From positions 1 through 42,517 of the forward strand of contig JADJMH010000030.1 of NCBI GenBank assembly GCA_016709675.1: a stretch of DNA of 42,517 bases, in the 5' to 3' direction. A program made the position numbers and the translations under genes. Below, one piece after another: positions 1 through 8,531 of this stretch. Source of the stretch: Candidatus Accumulibacter proximus. GTDB lineage: Bacteria; Pseudomonadota; Gammaproteobacteria; Burkholderiales; Rhodocyclaceae. Numbering within the stretch: the first letter of the stretch is position 1; every line of letters starts with the position of its first letter. The notes under the pieces are model-generated. The model was not told where the DNA came from. It searched no databases and worked only from the letters and a program-made list of their open reading frames with translations.

Positions 1-2
1 GC

Positions 3-227
3 AATATCGACTGGCAGATCTGGATCACAACCGGGGCCAAACCACTGCCGCGCAAGCTCGTGATCACTAATCGCAGTGACGAAGCGCGCCCGCAGTCGGT
101 GCAGTATTTCGACTGGAACCTCAAGCCGACATTCAAGGACAGCATTTTCAAATTCACACCGCCCAAGGGCGCGACCGCAGTCGAACTTCGTTCGCTGGAA
201 AAGAAAGGTGAAGGAGCGCCAAAATGA
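3..227 (+). CDS. C-terminal end of a DUF2092-like exported protein (partial)
   Basis: The reading frame is open from the window edge to a TGA at 225-227, giving about 74 residues. The text has the look of the C-terminus of DUF2092 family proteins, which are predicted envelope proteins of lipoprotein-carrier-like fold: a strand with WQIWI, then PLPRKLVI, a QPSVQYFDW-like segment and a closing FTPP-KGA motif. The stop overlaps the next ATG in an ATGA, so the two genes are probably co-translated. The N-terminus is outside the window, so signal peptide and length cannot be judged. The family call is from recall of motifs only. Confidence 0.6.
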   Translation, partial: NIDWQIWITTGAKPLPRKLVITNRSDEARPQSVQYFDWNLKPTFKDSIFKFTPPKGATAVELRSLEKKGEGAPK

Positions 228-730
228 AAAAATCACTCGGCAAGTTGTTCGTGGCACCCCTGACGGTTCTCGTCCTGGCCAGTTTCGCCATGGCGCCGGT
301 CGCTGAGGCACGCGATGGTGGTGGCGGTCGCGGCGGCGGCGGTGGCCATGCCGGTGCCCGCGCAGGGGGCGGCGGCGGGGGTGGCGCCAAGCAGGCCAAT
401 AGCTCCAATCGCGACGTGCGGGCCAACAATGTGCGCAGCACCAGCGTAAACAACGTCAGCAACCGGAACGTCAACGTCAACAAGAACGTGAATGTCGACG
501 TCGACCGTCGCGGCGGTGGCGGCTGGGACAACGACTATCACCCGGTGGCGACGGCAGCCGCAGTCACTGCCACGGTTGCGGTGACTGCGGCTGTCGTCGG
601 TTCGATGGTGCGTACCGTCCCGGCCAACTGTGTCCCGGTCAACTACGGCGGCATGATCTATCAGCAGTGCGGTTCGACCTGGTACCAGCCGCAAGGTTCT
701 CAGTACATCGTAATCAATCCGCCCTACTGA
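224..730 (+). CDS. Gly/Asn-rich exported protein of unknown function
   Basis: This 168-residue protein begins with a clear Sec signal peptide (KK followed by a hydrophobic stretch and a cleavage region around AEA at residues 27-29). A glycine-rich segment follows (about 33-55), then a low-complexity Asn/Val segment with repeated NVN units (about 65-95), a hydrophobic Ala/Thr/Val stretch (about 108-130), and a short C-terminal domain with two cysteines (CVPVNYGG and QQCGSTWYQ) that could form a disulfide. Such a YGG-x-Y-C-x-WY tail recurs in small envelope proteins located next to DUF2092 genes. It overlaps the upstream gene by four bases. The function is unknown; envelope location is inferred from the signal peptide. 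Confidence 0.75.
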   Translation: MKKSLGKLFVAPLTVLVLASFAMAPVAEARDGGGGRGGGGGHAGARAGGGGGGGAKQANSSNRDVRANNVRSTSVNNVSNRNVNVNKNVNVDVDRRGGGGWDNDYHPVATAAAVTATVAVTAAVVGSMVRTVPANCVPVNYGGMIYQQCGSTWYQPQGSQYIVINPPY

Positions 731-788
731 GAAATTACCGCAAAGAGGCCGTCGACCGTAGCCGAAGGCGGCCCTTCGATTTCCACTT

Positions 789-828
789 CAGGTCGATGCT
801 GGTCTAGTCAGGTCGATGCCGGTCCAGT
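789..828 (+). repeat. Tandem 20-bp direct repeat, two copies
   Basis: Two adjacent 20-base units (789-808 and 809-828) share the pattern CAGGTCGATGCYGGTCYAGT and differ at two positions. They lie in the 200-base gap between the Gly-rich protein and the damaged PAP2-type gene. No function is evident. Confidence 0.7.
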
Positions 829-1079
829 TGTTCCTGATGTGCCCGGCCGGTTCAGGCCTGTTCATGCGGAAAGCTTTTCCGGATCCCGAATCGGCGTCAT
901 ACTCTCTGCCGTTCCATACGCGAGCACGGCAAGACCATGACCCCGATCGCCTTCGTGACGCAGTTCATCCAGCCAGACGCCAACTCACACCGGCAGCAAT
1001 TGTCGCGGCCGAGCGGCGCTGGCATGGCCGTTGCTGCTGCTGTGGGCGGCCTCCGGCTGCCGGCGATTTGCCTCGAACC

Positions 1080-1664
1080 TTGGCCAGCATCTCACGCATC
1101 CGTGCCGCGCGCGCCTTGTCGCTGATCGGCCATCCCGCGCTGCTGGTGCCAGGCGCGGTTGTGCAAGGAGGATCGGTCCGCGAGGCACCAGCGCCGATCC
1201 TGCTTGTCGCGACCTCCGTTGCGATTCTCCTTGCGCTGATTGTCGTTGGCTACAGCCTGGTACAAGTGCGGGCGGGCCACTGGTCGCACATCGATGCATC
1301 GCTTCCGCAAGAGCGCAGCCAGCTCAATCTGTTCGTGGCGACACTGCTTTTTGCCACGGCGGCCGTGCTCTGGTCGCTTGGCCAACCGCCGGCAATCGCC
1401 ATCGGGCTGGCATTGGGCGGCGCCCTGGTCATGTTCGCACATCTGCTTCGTCGCTGGCTCAAGGTTTCGCTACATGCGGGCTTTGCCGCCTTTTCCACCC
1501 TGCTGCTGTGGCCCAGCTACCCAGGTATGCTGTTTCTGCTCTTGCTGGCCGCTGGCGTCGCCTGGTCACGCCTGGTGCTGTTGCGCCACACGCTGCACGA
1601 GGTGGCACTCGGGCTGCTCGCAGGCGTCGCGGCGGGGCTGGCTTTCAACGTCCTTGCTGGCTGA
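1080..1664 (+). CDS. PAP2-superfamily-like integral membrane protein, 5' region disrupted
   Basis: From a possible TTG at 1080 the frame encodes about 194 residues with several hydrophobic helices. Its C-terminal half holds the segment SRLVLLRHTLHEVALG, resembling the SRxxxxxHxxxDVxxG signature of PAP2-type phosphatases with Glu at the Asp position, preceded by a WSHIDASLP segment. Upstream (937-1080) coding-like text exists but is spread over three frames: MTPIAFVTQFI at 937, LTPAAIVAA in a second frame, and ALAWPLLLLWAASGC near 1016 in a third. The frame used here is open back to 816, but that N-terminal part does not look like protein. I read this as a gene with a decayed 5' end, or two related genes fused by deletion. 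Function, if any, would be lipid phosphate hydrolysis at the inner membrane. Confidence 0.5.
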   Translation: MASISRIRAARALSLIGHPALLVPGAVVQGGSVREAPAPILLVATSVAILLALIVVGYSLVQVRAGHWSHIDASLPQERSQLNLFVATLLFATAAVLWSLGQPPAIAIGLALGGALVMFAHLLRRWLKVSLHAGFAAFSTLLLWPSYPGMLFLLLLAAGVAWSRLVLLRHTLHEVALGLLAGVAAGLAFNVLAG

Positions 1665-1836
1665 AATGTACTCGCGCCAGGTAGATACAAACTGGGGCAC
1701 GGTGCTGAGGGAATGCCAACGCAATGGCTGCCTGTTGGCTACCAGGCAACTCCGGCTGCTGCTACCAGCAAGCCCTCCCCTGCGAAGCACGCAAGGGGGG
1801 TCTGCCAGTCATGAGTAGGCTGCAGGAGACCGAGCA

Positions 1837-2778
1837 ATGGCGGCAGAAACCATGTCAAGATCAGCGCTGACACGCTACGCCTGGTTGTCCATCGCGGCCG
1901 CTGCTGCCACGATCATGCTCAAGGGTCTGGCGTGGTGGCTGACCGGCTCGGTCGGGCTATTGTCCGACGCCATCGAATCGTTCGTGAACCTGGCCGGCGC
2001 ATTGATGGCGTTGTGGATGCTGACGCTGGCGGCTCTCCCAGCGGACGACGACCACGCTTACGGCTACAGCAAGGCCGAGTATTTCTCCAGTGCCTTCGAG
2101 GGCTTCCTGATCCTCCTCGCGGCGGTCAGCATTGGCTATGCCGCCATTGTCCGCCTGCTGCAGCCGCAGCCGCTCGAAGCGGTGGGGGTCGGGCTGATGG
2201 TTTCCGTCGTCGCGTCAGTGGTCAATCTCGCCACCGCCCGCACCTTGATGAAAGTCGGCAAGGAGCACAATTCGATCACCCTGGAAGCCGACGCACAGCA
2301 TCTGATGACCGATGTGTGGACTTCGGCGGGGGTCATTGCCGGCGTCGGCCTGGTCTGGCTGAGTGGCTGGCTATGGCTTGATCCGGCGATCGCGCTGCTG
2401 GTTGCCGCAAACATCGTGTGGACCGCCTGGCATCTCATGCGGCGTTCCTTCGCCGGTCTGCTGGACGTCTCCCTGCCACCGGACAGGCTGGCGCAGATCG
2501 AATCACTGCTGGCGATATATCGTCAGCAGGGGCTGGATTTTCATGCCCTGCGCACACGCCAGTCCGGCAGCCGCAGCTTCGTCAGCCTGCACGTCCTGGT
2601 ACCGGGAAACTGGACCGTGCAGCAGGGTCACGACTGCGTCGAGCGGATCGAGGACGAGATTCGTCAGTGCCTGCTGCACGCTCACGTCACGACCCACCTC
2701 GAACCACTCGAAGACCCCGTATCAATGCGCGACCAGGGGCTTGAGCGAGCGATCGGGTCCGGCAAAGAGCCGTCCTGA
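1837..2778 (+). CDS. Cation diffusion facilitator (CDF) family transporter
   Basis: The 313-residue protein has the CDF layout: about six membrane helices in the first 200 residues and a cytoplasmic C-terminal domain of ferredoxin-like type ending near HLEPLEDP. Recognisable landmarks are GLLSDAIESFVN in helix 2, HAYGYSKAEY after helix 2, HLMTDVWTS in helix 5 (the HxxxD half-site), and TRQSGSRSFVSLHVLVPG in the C-terminal domain, close to the FieF pattern. CDF proteins exchange divalent metals (Zn, Fe, Mn, Co) for protons and usually export them. In helix 2 the positions that hold H/D-xxx-D in well-studied members appear as E-xxx-N, so the metal preference cannot be inherited from FieF or ZitB. 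The gene stands alone, preceded by GCAGGAGACC just upstream of the ATG. Confidence 0.9.
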   Translation: MAAETMSRSALTRYAWLSIAAAAATIMLKGLAWWLTGSVGLLSDAIESFVNLAGALMALWMLTLAALPADDDHAYGYSKAEYFSSAFEGFLILLAAVSIGYAAIVRLLQPQPLEAVGVGLMVSVVASVVNLATARTLMKVGKEHNSITLEADAQHLMTDVWTSAGVIAGVGLVWLSGWLWLDPAIALLVAANIVWTAWHLMRRSFAGLLDVSLPPDRLAQIESLLAIYRQQGLDFHALRTRQSGSRSFVSLHVLVPGNWTVQQGHDCVERIEDEIRQCLLHAHVTTHLEPLEDPVSMRDQGLERAIGSGKEPS

Positions 2779-2987
2779 ATGGTGGGATTCTGCCGCCGAT
2801 TCGTGATGCCCGCCATGCGATGGCGGCCGTTGCCAGGGTAGCGGCGACCGAGTCGATGAGACAGCCGGGAATTGACCGACCCGCCGGCCAGCCAACGCCG
2901 TACTTTCCCGTTCACCTCCACCGCGGGCGGCGCGCTACGGCGTTTTCAGCTCAGGGCTCCAGGCAGACCGACTTGCGCACGCTGCTT

Positions 2988-3719
2988 TCAAGCCACCCGC
3001 CCAACCGGTGAGCCGACGGCAAGACCCATCAATGACGCGGCGCTGCCGCGACTGACGGCGATCTCCACCAGTCCGACGCTGTTCTCGTACCAGAACGGCT
3101 GACCCGTTGGCATCTCGGCAAACACCCGCGCCGACCGGAGGCATGCGGCGCCGATCGCCAGCCGCGTGTCCTGCGGCACATTGACCGCCCGCATCCCGGT
3201 CAGAGCGTTGCCATAGTGGTCGATGTAGATCACTTCCGCCAGGTCATCCGCCGACATCGCGTGATCGAGGCCAGCGCATTCGGCGAGTGCTGTTGCCGGC
3301 CAATCACCGGCGGCAATGCGCGCGGCGATCGGAGCGAACAGGTCGCGGCCGTGAAACGATGCCGAAAGTCCCTCGGGCCGCCAGGTGATGCGCCAGATCC
3401 GAGACGTTTGCGCGCGCGCCGCAACCACCGCCAGAAGGCCGTTGTCCGGACCAACGTAGAACTTGCCGTCGGCCTCGAGCACCACGGCCTGACGATCACC
3501 ACCGACGCCGGGATCGACGATGGCGAGGAACACGCTGCCGAGGTCGAATCGGGTCTGCAAGGCTGCCAGCAGATGCGCTCCAGCCCGCGGATCGAAGTCG
3601 GGAACGCGATGCAACAGGTCGACAATCGGCACGTCCCTCCGTCCGTGCCGCAGCAAGGCGGCCTTCATCTGGCCGACGTAGGGGTCATCGATGCCGAAAT
3701 CGGTATAAAGGACGATCAT
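2988..3719 (-). CDS. SAM hydrolase / SAM hydroxide adenosyltransferase (DUF62 family)
   Basis: From the ATG at 3719 the protein has 243 residues. It shows the family motifs in order: LYTDFGIDDPYVGQMKA at the N-terminus, VDPGVGG, YVGPDNGLL, FHGRDLFAPIAA and YIDHYGNALTG. These enzymes use a side-chain-activated water to split S-adenosylmethionine into adenosine and methionine; some relatives halogenate SAM instead. The frame is open further upstream, but the extension lacks family similarity and would overlap the divergent ferredoxin gene, so the internal ATG is preferred. The gene diverges from the ferredoxin gene over about 150 bases. The role of SAM hydrolysis in most bacteria is unclear. 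Confidence 0.88.
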   Translation of the reverse strand: MIVLYTDFGIDDPYVGQMKAALLRHGRRDVPIVDLLHRVPDFDPRAGAHLLAALQTRFDLGSVFLAIVDPGVGGDRQAVVLEADGKFYVGPDNGLLAVVAARAQTSRIWRITWRPEGLSASFHGRDLFAPIAARIAAGDWPATALAECAGLDHAMSADDLAEVIYIDHYGNALTGMRAVNVPQDTRLAIGAACLRSARVFAEMPTGQPFWYENSVGLVEIAVSRGSAASLMGLAVGSPVGRVA

Positions 3720-3867
3720 GGGGTGCCCATGGCGATAAAGTTGCTCGCCAGCATAGCGCGAACCACGCGGCGAACACATCCCCGACTCATGCAAAATGAG
3801 TTGCGCTGGGTGATCTGGGTTAAAATCGACCGCCGCAGCACGCAACCCAACCGGAGGAACCGCCTTC

Positions 3868-4176
3868 ATGAGCTACTTCAAGCATCACGTTTTTTTCTGC
3901 TGCAACCAGCGTGGCGAGGGGGAAACCTGCTGCAACAACGCCGGCGCGACGGCCGCTCAGACCTACGCCAAGGACCGTATTGGCGAACTGCGCCTCAAGG
4001 GTGCCGGCAAGGTGCGCATCAACAAGGCCGGCTGCCTGGACCGTTGCGACAGCGGACCGGTGCTGGTTGTCTATCCGGAAGACGTCTGGTACAGCTATGT
4101 CGACAACGAGGACATCGAGGAAATCATCCAGGAGCACCTGGTCCACGGACGCGTCGTCGACCGTCTGCGCATCTGA
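3868..4176 (+). CDS. (2Fe-2S) thioredoxin-like ferredoxin
   Basis: This 102-residue protein matches small thioredoxin-fold 2Fe-2S ferredoxins. The cluster ligands are visible as a cysteine near residue 11-12, a second at the CC of GEGETCC (about residues 21-22), and the CLDRCDSGP pair near residues 52-56. The stretch VYPEDVWYSYV and the terminal HLVHGRVVD are typical of the family. A GGAGG lies about ten bases before the ATG. The gene starts a same-direction run with an alpha/beta hydrolase and an ABC exporter. It presumably carries electrons in the cytoplasm; the partner is not known from this sequence. Confidence 0.88.
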   Translation: MSYFKHHVFFCCNQRGEGETCCNNAGATAAQTYAKDRIGELRLKGAGKVRINKAGCLDRCDSGPVLVVYPEDVWYSYVDNEDIEEIIQEHLVHGRVVDRLRI

Positions 4177-4198
4177 CTCGCGGTGAGCCTCTGAAGCC

Positions 4199-4837
4199 AT
4201 GAGACTGCAGCCGGAACAACTGCTGCTCGACGGACCGGTCGGCAAGATCGACCTCATCGTCGAAAACCCCGGCGCGCCGCGCGGGATCGCGCTGATCGCG
4301 CACCCGCACCCGCTGTTTGGCGGCGGCAACACCAACAAGGTGGTGCAGACGCTGGCGCGCACTTTCAATCATCTGGATTATGTCGCGCTGCGCCCGAACT
4401 TCCGCGGCGTCGGTCAGAGCGAAGGAACGCACGACGATGGCCAGGGTGAAACCGACGACCTCCTGGCCGTACTGGCGGAAGCCAAGTGCCGCTACGGCAA
4501 CCTGCCGGTGGCGCTGGCAGGCTTCTCCTTCGGCGCGTACGTCCAGACGCGGGTGGCCGAAGCGCTGCTCGCGTCCGGCCATCCCGCCCAGCGGCTGGTG
4601 CTTGTCGGTACTGCCTCGGGGTTCGTGGAGGGCGCACGCCGCTACCATACCAAGGCCGTGCCGGGTGACACCATCGTCATCCACGGCTCCGAGGACGCCA
4701 CCGTGCCGCTGGCGAACGTCATCGAATGGGCCAGGCCGCTCGAGTTGCCGGTGATCGTCGTCCCCGGCGCCGACCACTTCTTCCACCGTCGCCTGCACGT
4801 GATCCGCGAGATCGTCAGCCGCGCATGGCGTCACTGA
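4199..4837 (+). CDS. Alpha/beta hydrolase (CocE/NonD-type small esterase-like)
   Basis: The 212-residue protein has a complete catalytic triad arrangement for an alpha/beta hydrolase: GFSFGAYV with the nucleophilic serine near residue 117, an acidic residue in HGSEDATVP, and the histidine in GADHFFH. The oxyanion-side motif HPHPLFGGG near residue 40 is characteristic of a family of small bacterial hydrolases whose natural substrates are undefined. It starts 22 bases after the ferredoxin stop and overlaps the start of the ABC ATPase gene by 13 bases, so the genes are likely translated from one message. Nothing in the sequence fixes the substrate. Confidence 0.87.
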   Translation: MRLQPEQLLLDGPVGKIDLIVENPGAPRGIALIAHPHPLFGGGNTNKVVQTLARTFNHLDYVALRPNFRGVGQSEGTHDDGQGETDDLLAVLAEAKCRYGNLPVALAGFSFGAYVQTRVAEALLASGHPAQRLVLVGTASGFVEGARRYHTKAVPGDTIVIHGSEDATVPLANVIEWARPLELPVIVVPGADHFFHRRLHVIREIVSRAWRH

Positions 4838-5790
4838 CGGGCCTGACCGCGTCCGCCGCCTCGGCCGGCGGCCCGGCGCTGCAGGTCAGCGGCCTGTACA
4901 AGTCCTACGCCGGTGAAACGGTCGTCGCCGGCATCGACTTCGTGGTGCCTTCAGCCACCTGTTTCGGACTCCTCGGCCCGAACGGCGCCGGCAAGACGAC
5001 CACCTTGCGCTGCTGTCTCGGTCTGACGATGCCTGACAAGGGCCACATCCGCCTCGCCGGGCGGCCGGTTCCGGCCGAGGCGGAAGCGGCGCGCAACCGG
5101 GTCGGCGTTGTCCCCCAGTTCGACAACCTTGACCCCGACTTCACCAGCAGCGAGAACCTGCTGGTCTATGGTCGCTACTTCGGCATCAAGGATGCCGTGA
5201 TCCGCGACCGCATCCCTGGTCTGCTCGACTTCGCCGGCCTTACCGGCAAGGCCAACGCGCGCATTCAATCGCTCTCCGGGGGCATGAAGAGAAGACTCAC
5301 GCTCGCCCGGGCGCTGGTCAACGACCCTGATATCATCTTTCTCGACGAACCGACCACCGGCCTCGACCCGCAGGCGCGCCACCTGATCTGGGAACGCCTC
5401 AAGCGCCTGATGGTGGGTGGCAAGACGCTGATCCTGACGACACATTTCATGGACGAGGCCGAACGCCTGTGCGACCGGCTGGCGATTCTCGACCACGGCG
5501 TGCTGATTGCCGAAGGCGCGCCGCGGGAGCTGATCGCCAGCCACATCGAGCCGCAGGTGGTGGAGATTTTCGGCGAAGGCGCCGCGGCCTGGGCCGCCAC
5601 CCGCCAGGGCCTCGGCGAACGCCTCGAAATGGCCGGCGACACCGCCTTCTTCTACTGCCAGGACACTGCGCCGCTGCTTGCCGCGCTGACCGGCGAAACC
5701 GCTTCCGGTTCGGATTTGCGTTACGTGCATCGTGCGGCCAGCCTCGAGGACGTCTTCCTCAAGCTGACCGGGCGCGATCTCCGGGACTAG
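4825..5790 (+). CDS. ABC transporter ATP-binding protein, NodI/DrrA-type
   Basis: Starting at the ATG inside the end of the preceding gene, the protein has 321 residues. It has Walker A GPNGAGKTT near residue 52, the Q-loop in VVPQFDNLD, signature LSGGMKRRL near 150, Walker B IIFLDEPTTGLDP near 170, and the H-loop TTHFMDEAERLCDR. The roughly 90-residue C-terminal extension is usual for the NodI/DrrA group, whose members power ABC-2 export of drugs or small lipooligosaccharides. It is followed after four bases by the matching permease. A longer frame upstream is open but runs over the hydrolase gene and is not family-like. The transported compound is unknown; the NodI label indicates subfamily only. 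Confidence 0.9.
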   Translation: MASLTGLTASAASAGGPALQVSGLYKSYAGETVVAGIDFVVPSATCFGLLGPNGAGKTTTLRCCLGLTMPDKGHIRLAGRPVPAEAEAARNRVGVVPQFDNLDPDFTSSENLLVYGRYFGIKDAVIRDRIPGLLDFAGLTGKANARIQSLSGGMKRRLTLARALVNDPDIIFLDEPTTGLDPQARHLIWERLKRLMVGGKTLILTTHFMDEAERLCDRLAILDHGVLIAEGAPRELIASHIEPQVVEIFGEGAAAWAATRQGLGERLEMAGDTAFFYCQDTAPLLAALTGETASGSDLRYVHRAASLEDVFLKLTGRDLRD

Positions 5791-5794
5791 GAAC

Positions 5795-6580
5795 GTGCGC
5801 CACGGGTGGTTTGCCCTGCCCCGCCCCGGCCTGCGCTGGCTGCCGGTGTGGCGGCGGAACTTCCTGGTCTGGCGCAAGCTGGCCATCCCCTCGATCATGG
5901 GCAACCTCGCCGACCCCCTGATCTACATGCTCGGCCTCGGCTACGGACTCGGCAGCCTGCTGCCGCCGGTGCAAGGGGTGGACTACGTGCGTTTTCTCGC
6001 TGCCGGCACGATCGTCGCCAGCACGATGAACGCGGCGACTTTCGAGGCGCTGTACTCCGCTTTCTCGCGCATGCATGTCCAGAAAACCTGGGACGCGATC
6101 CTCAACACGCCGCTCTCGCTCGACCACGTGCTAACCGGCGAACTGGTCTGGGCGGCGAGCAAGAGCCTGCTGGCCGGGCTGGCGATCCTGCTCGTCATCG
6201 GCGCTCTCGGCCTGGTTTCCTGGCCGCTGGCTCTGTGGGTGCTGCCGGTCATCTTCCTCACCGGTCTCGCCTTTGCCGCCATGGGTCTGATCGTCTGTGC
6301 CCTGGCACCGTCGTACGACTTCTTCATGTACTACTTCACGCTGTTCATCACGCCGATGCTGCTGGTTTCCGGCGTGTTTTTCCCGACCGAGCAGTTGCCC
6401 GCAATGGTCCAGACGGTTGCCGCCTGGCTGCCCCTGGCGCACGCGGTGCAGCTCGCACGTCCGTTGCTGCTGGGCCGGATTCCCGACGATATCGGCCTTC
6501 ATCTGATGGCGCTGGTACTCGTCGCTGGCGTCTGCTTCTGCATCGCCACCGGGCTGACGCGGCGGCGATTGCTCAAGTAG
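5795..6580 (+). CDS. ABC-2 type permease, NodJ-type
   Basis: The 261-residue membrane protein, starting with GTG at 5795, has the NodJ/ABC-2 layout: a cytoplasmic N-terminus with WRRNFLVWRKLAIPS, then six hydrophobic segments, with GLGYGLGSLL, AGTIVASTMNAATFEALYS, and the conserved FFMYYFTLFITPMLLVSGVFFP block before the last helices. It sits four bases behind its ATPase and makes one exporter with it in the inner membrane, probably as a homodimer. The ferredoxin and hydrolase genes upstream on the same strand may share the transcript, but a functional link to export is only positional. Confidence 0.9.
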   Translation: MRHGWFALPRPGLRWLPVWRRNFLVWRKLAIPSIMGNLADPLIYMLGLGYGLGSLLPPVQGVDYVRFLAAGTIVASTMNAATFEALYSAFSRMHVQKTWDAILNTPLSLDHVLTGELVWAASKSLLAGLAILLVIGALGLVSWPLALWVLPVIFLTGLAFAAMGLIVCALAPSYDFFMYYFTLFITPMLLVSGVFFPTEQLPAMVQTVAAWLPLAHAVQLARPLLLGRIPDDIGLHLMALVLVAGVCFCIATGLTRRRLLK

Positions 6581-6655
6581 CGTTCCGCGAAGCGCGCAGC
6601 AACGGCCGCGGCGCCGGAGGCTCTCGCCCGACGGAGGGGACTGGCCGGATGGGTC

Positions 6656-7462
6656 TCACTTCTGCCGGTCTGGATCCGTCACCATGAGCTTCTCGAACAC
6701 GGCGCGATAAGGCTCGGCAGAGACGCTGATGCCACCCTGGAACGGGTGATCGCTCACGGCAATGAAGTACAGAACCAGCGAAATCGGCGCCGCTACAAGC
6801 ATCGTGATCGTTGCATGCAGGGCGAACGTGTCAACGCGCAGCAGGAAACATGACGCAATGGCCAGCGCGCCGAGCAGGATCACGACGACCCACAGTTCGA
6901 CCGGCAAGGCGGTGTCGGTAAACGCCTGCAAGCGACGCCAGTGGGTTTCGAGCAGCCGGTTGTAGGAGCGCACGACCTGCGCATGCATGATCTTCTGACC
7001 TTCGGTCGTGGGCTCGAATGCCAGGACCGCCTGCCGGGCCTCTTCGATGCCGCGGTGCGTGTTCCTGGGTAGTTCGCCCTTCTGGTGCAACGGCCACTCC
7101 TGGTTGATCACGTACTCGGTGTAGGCCGTCAGCGCTTGCCTGGTCTGATTCCGCAGCGGCTGCGGGTAACCGTCGAGATCACGGTAGAGCGCAGCAATGG
7201 CAGCTGCCTCCGCCCCCACGTCGGAGGCCGCCTCGCCCATGTTTCCCCACACCGCCACCGCCGTGAGGCCGGCCGCGACCGCATAGACGCCGATCAGCGC
7301 CGATAGCAGGCCGGTGATCGTGCCGTTGTCGAAGCGTGCGTGCAGACCCGACAACCGCACACGCGGCGCGACCAGTGCAAGGCCGGCGATCGCAACGATA
7401 ATCGTGACACCGACCACAAAGAAGGCGAGCTCGAACGACGAAAGTTCGTGGAACCAGTTCAT
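6656..7462 (-). CDS. DUF4239 domain membrane protein
   Basis: The 268-residue protein has two N-terminal hydrophobic helices (about residues 10-32 and 48-72), a long soluble helical middle (GEAASDVGAEAAAIAALYRDL through LLETHWRRLQ), and two C-terminal helices (about 180-205 and 215-240). This is the topology of DUF4239 proteins, sometimes described as bestrophin-like, with the recurring stretch HPFQGGISVS near the end. No enzymatic motif is visible and no function is established for the family to my knowledge. It is transcribed towards the ABC permease and has no operon partner: about 150 bases separate its start from the 7615 gene on the same strand. Confidence 0.8.
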   Translation of the reverse strand: MNWFHELSSFELAFFVVGVTIIVAIAGLALVAPRVRLSGLHARFDNGTITGLLSALIGVYAVAAGLTAVAVWGNMGEAASDVGAEAAAIAALYRDLDGYPQPLRNQTRQALTAYTEYVINQEWPLHQKGELPRNTHRGIEEARQAVLAFEPTTEGQKIMHAQVVRSYNRLLETHWRRLQAFTDTALPVELWVVVILLGALAIASCFLLRVDTFALHATITMLVAAPISLVLYFIAVSDHPFQGGISVSAEPYRAVFEKLMVTDPDRQK

Positions 7463-7614
7463 GCGACAACCTCCCAGTTGAAGAACGGGACCGCCCCTTT
7501 TGGCGTCAATCGGCAGGCCAGTGTACGCCTTGACGGATAGCGTGATGCCAGGCTGATCGTCAAATCAGTCTTGGTCGCCCTTGACAAACAGAACGGACGT
7601 TTTGCCCACTCGCC

Positions 7615-8052
7615 TTATTCCGTGACACTGATCGGCAGCGGCGCCATCTCCTTGTAGAGCAGCGGCAGCGGCGGCTTGCGCGAGACCGTGATGATCCGCG
7701 TTCCCGGTGGGTAGATCAGATGGTAGGTCAGGAACATGTGCGCCTCATCCACGCCGAGCAGCAGCTCGCACAAGGCGGCATAGCCGGGATGCCCAAGAAC
7801 CGTCACTTCCTTGTAGTCCCGCTGATTGAGCCGCAACGAGCGTGCGCAGAACTCCAGTTCAGGCGTCTTCGCGCCAAGCAGTTCGTGCGTCAACAGGTGA
7901 CGAATCTCGGGCAGGACGATCACGCCGACGCAGTCGGCGCCCACCAGCCACTCCACCGCCCGCGCTTCGCCACCGGGATCGGGAACGTGGTCTCCGAAAG
8001 CCTGGCACCAGCGCGGAAAGTAAGCTGAATAACGGCGAATGATCCTTTCCAT
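7615..8052 (-). CDS. Unknown conserved-looking protein downstream of the CBS gene
   Basis: This 145-residue soluble protein is not recognised. It has a hydrophobic strand VGVIVLPEIRHLL near residue 42, a DEAHMFLTYHLIYPPGTR segment near residue 98, and a short proline-rich tail. It begins 13 bases after the CBS gene stop on the same strand and therefore looks like the last member of the DUF1538/PII/CBS unit. Codon use matches its neighbours, and the reverse-strand frame over the same bases is shorter and lacks protein-like order. No signal peptide or membrane helix is seen. Confidence 0.65.
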   Translation of the reverse strand: MERIIRRYSAYFPRWCQAFGDHVPDPGGEARAVEWLVGADCVGVIVLPEIRHLLTHELLGAKTPELEFCARSLRLNQRDYKEVTVLGHPGYAALCELLLGVDEAHMFLTYHLIYPPGTRIITVSRKPPLPLLYKEMAPLPISVTE

Positions 8053-8065
8053 CGCGCCGCCGCTG

Positions 8066-8461
8066 CTAGCGTTCGTCGGCAGCCCGATGGATGAGATTGC
8101 TCACCACATCGGTGTCCGAGACGAAGCCCTGCAGCTCGTTATTGTCGATCACGAGAACACTCTTCACCGAATACTGGATCATCAGGCGCGCCAGGTAGCG
8201 GACTTCGAGGTGCTGCGACACCTGCAGCGCCGGCTTCTGGGCGATGTCATAGACATTGAGCAGATCGATGTCGCCGTCCTCGGCGATCACCGCTCTGGCG
8301 ACGTCCCGATAGGCGATCAGGCCGTAAGCGTCGCCCGGGTGGCGCTTTTCGACCACCAGCGATTTGACGCCGCGATCCTTCATCATCATCAGTGCCTCGC
8401 GTACGGTGGCCAGCGGGCTGATGGTGACGACCTTCTTCTTCATGATTCCGGCAACCAACAT
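8066..8461 (-). CDS. CBS-domain pair protein
   Basis: Two CBS motifs make up nearly the whole 131-residue protein: the first around AGIMKKKVVTISPLATVREAL and GLIAYRDV, the second around LEVRYLARLMIQ and LQGFVSDTDVVSNL. CBS pairs bind adenine nucleotides and act as regulatory modules. I chose the ATG at 8461 rather than the upstream start because GAAGGAG sits eight bases before it. The gene follows the PII-like gene by about 70 bases and precedes the 7615 gene. Its likely role, inferred from context, is to sense nucleotide state for the DUF1538 membrane protein. Confidence 0.87.
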   Translation of the reverse strand: MLVAGIMKKKVVTISPLATVREALMMMKDRGVKSLVVEKRHPGDAYGLIAYRDVARAVIAEDGDIDLLNVYDIAQKPALQVSQHLEVRYLARLMIQYSVKSVLVIDNNELQGFVSDTDVVSNLIHRAADER

Positions 8462-8531
8462 GGCAAGCACTCCTTCAGTCAATGATCGTGGTCAGAAATC
8501 GGCAAGCTGCCGGGGGACGGCCGCGGATCGC

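Noticed and set aside
3216..4202. A 328-codon plus-strand frame across the SAM hydrolase and ferredoxin genes
   Set aside because: Both overlapped genes have unmistakable family motifs; this frame has none.
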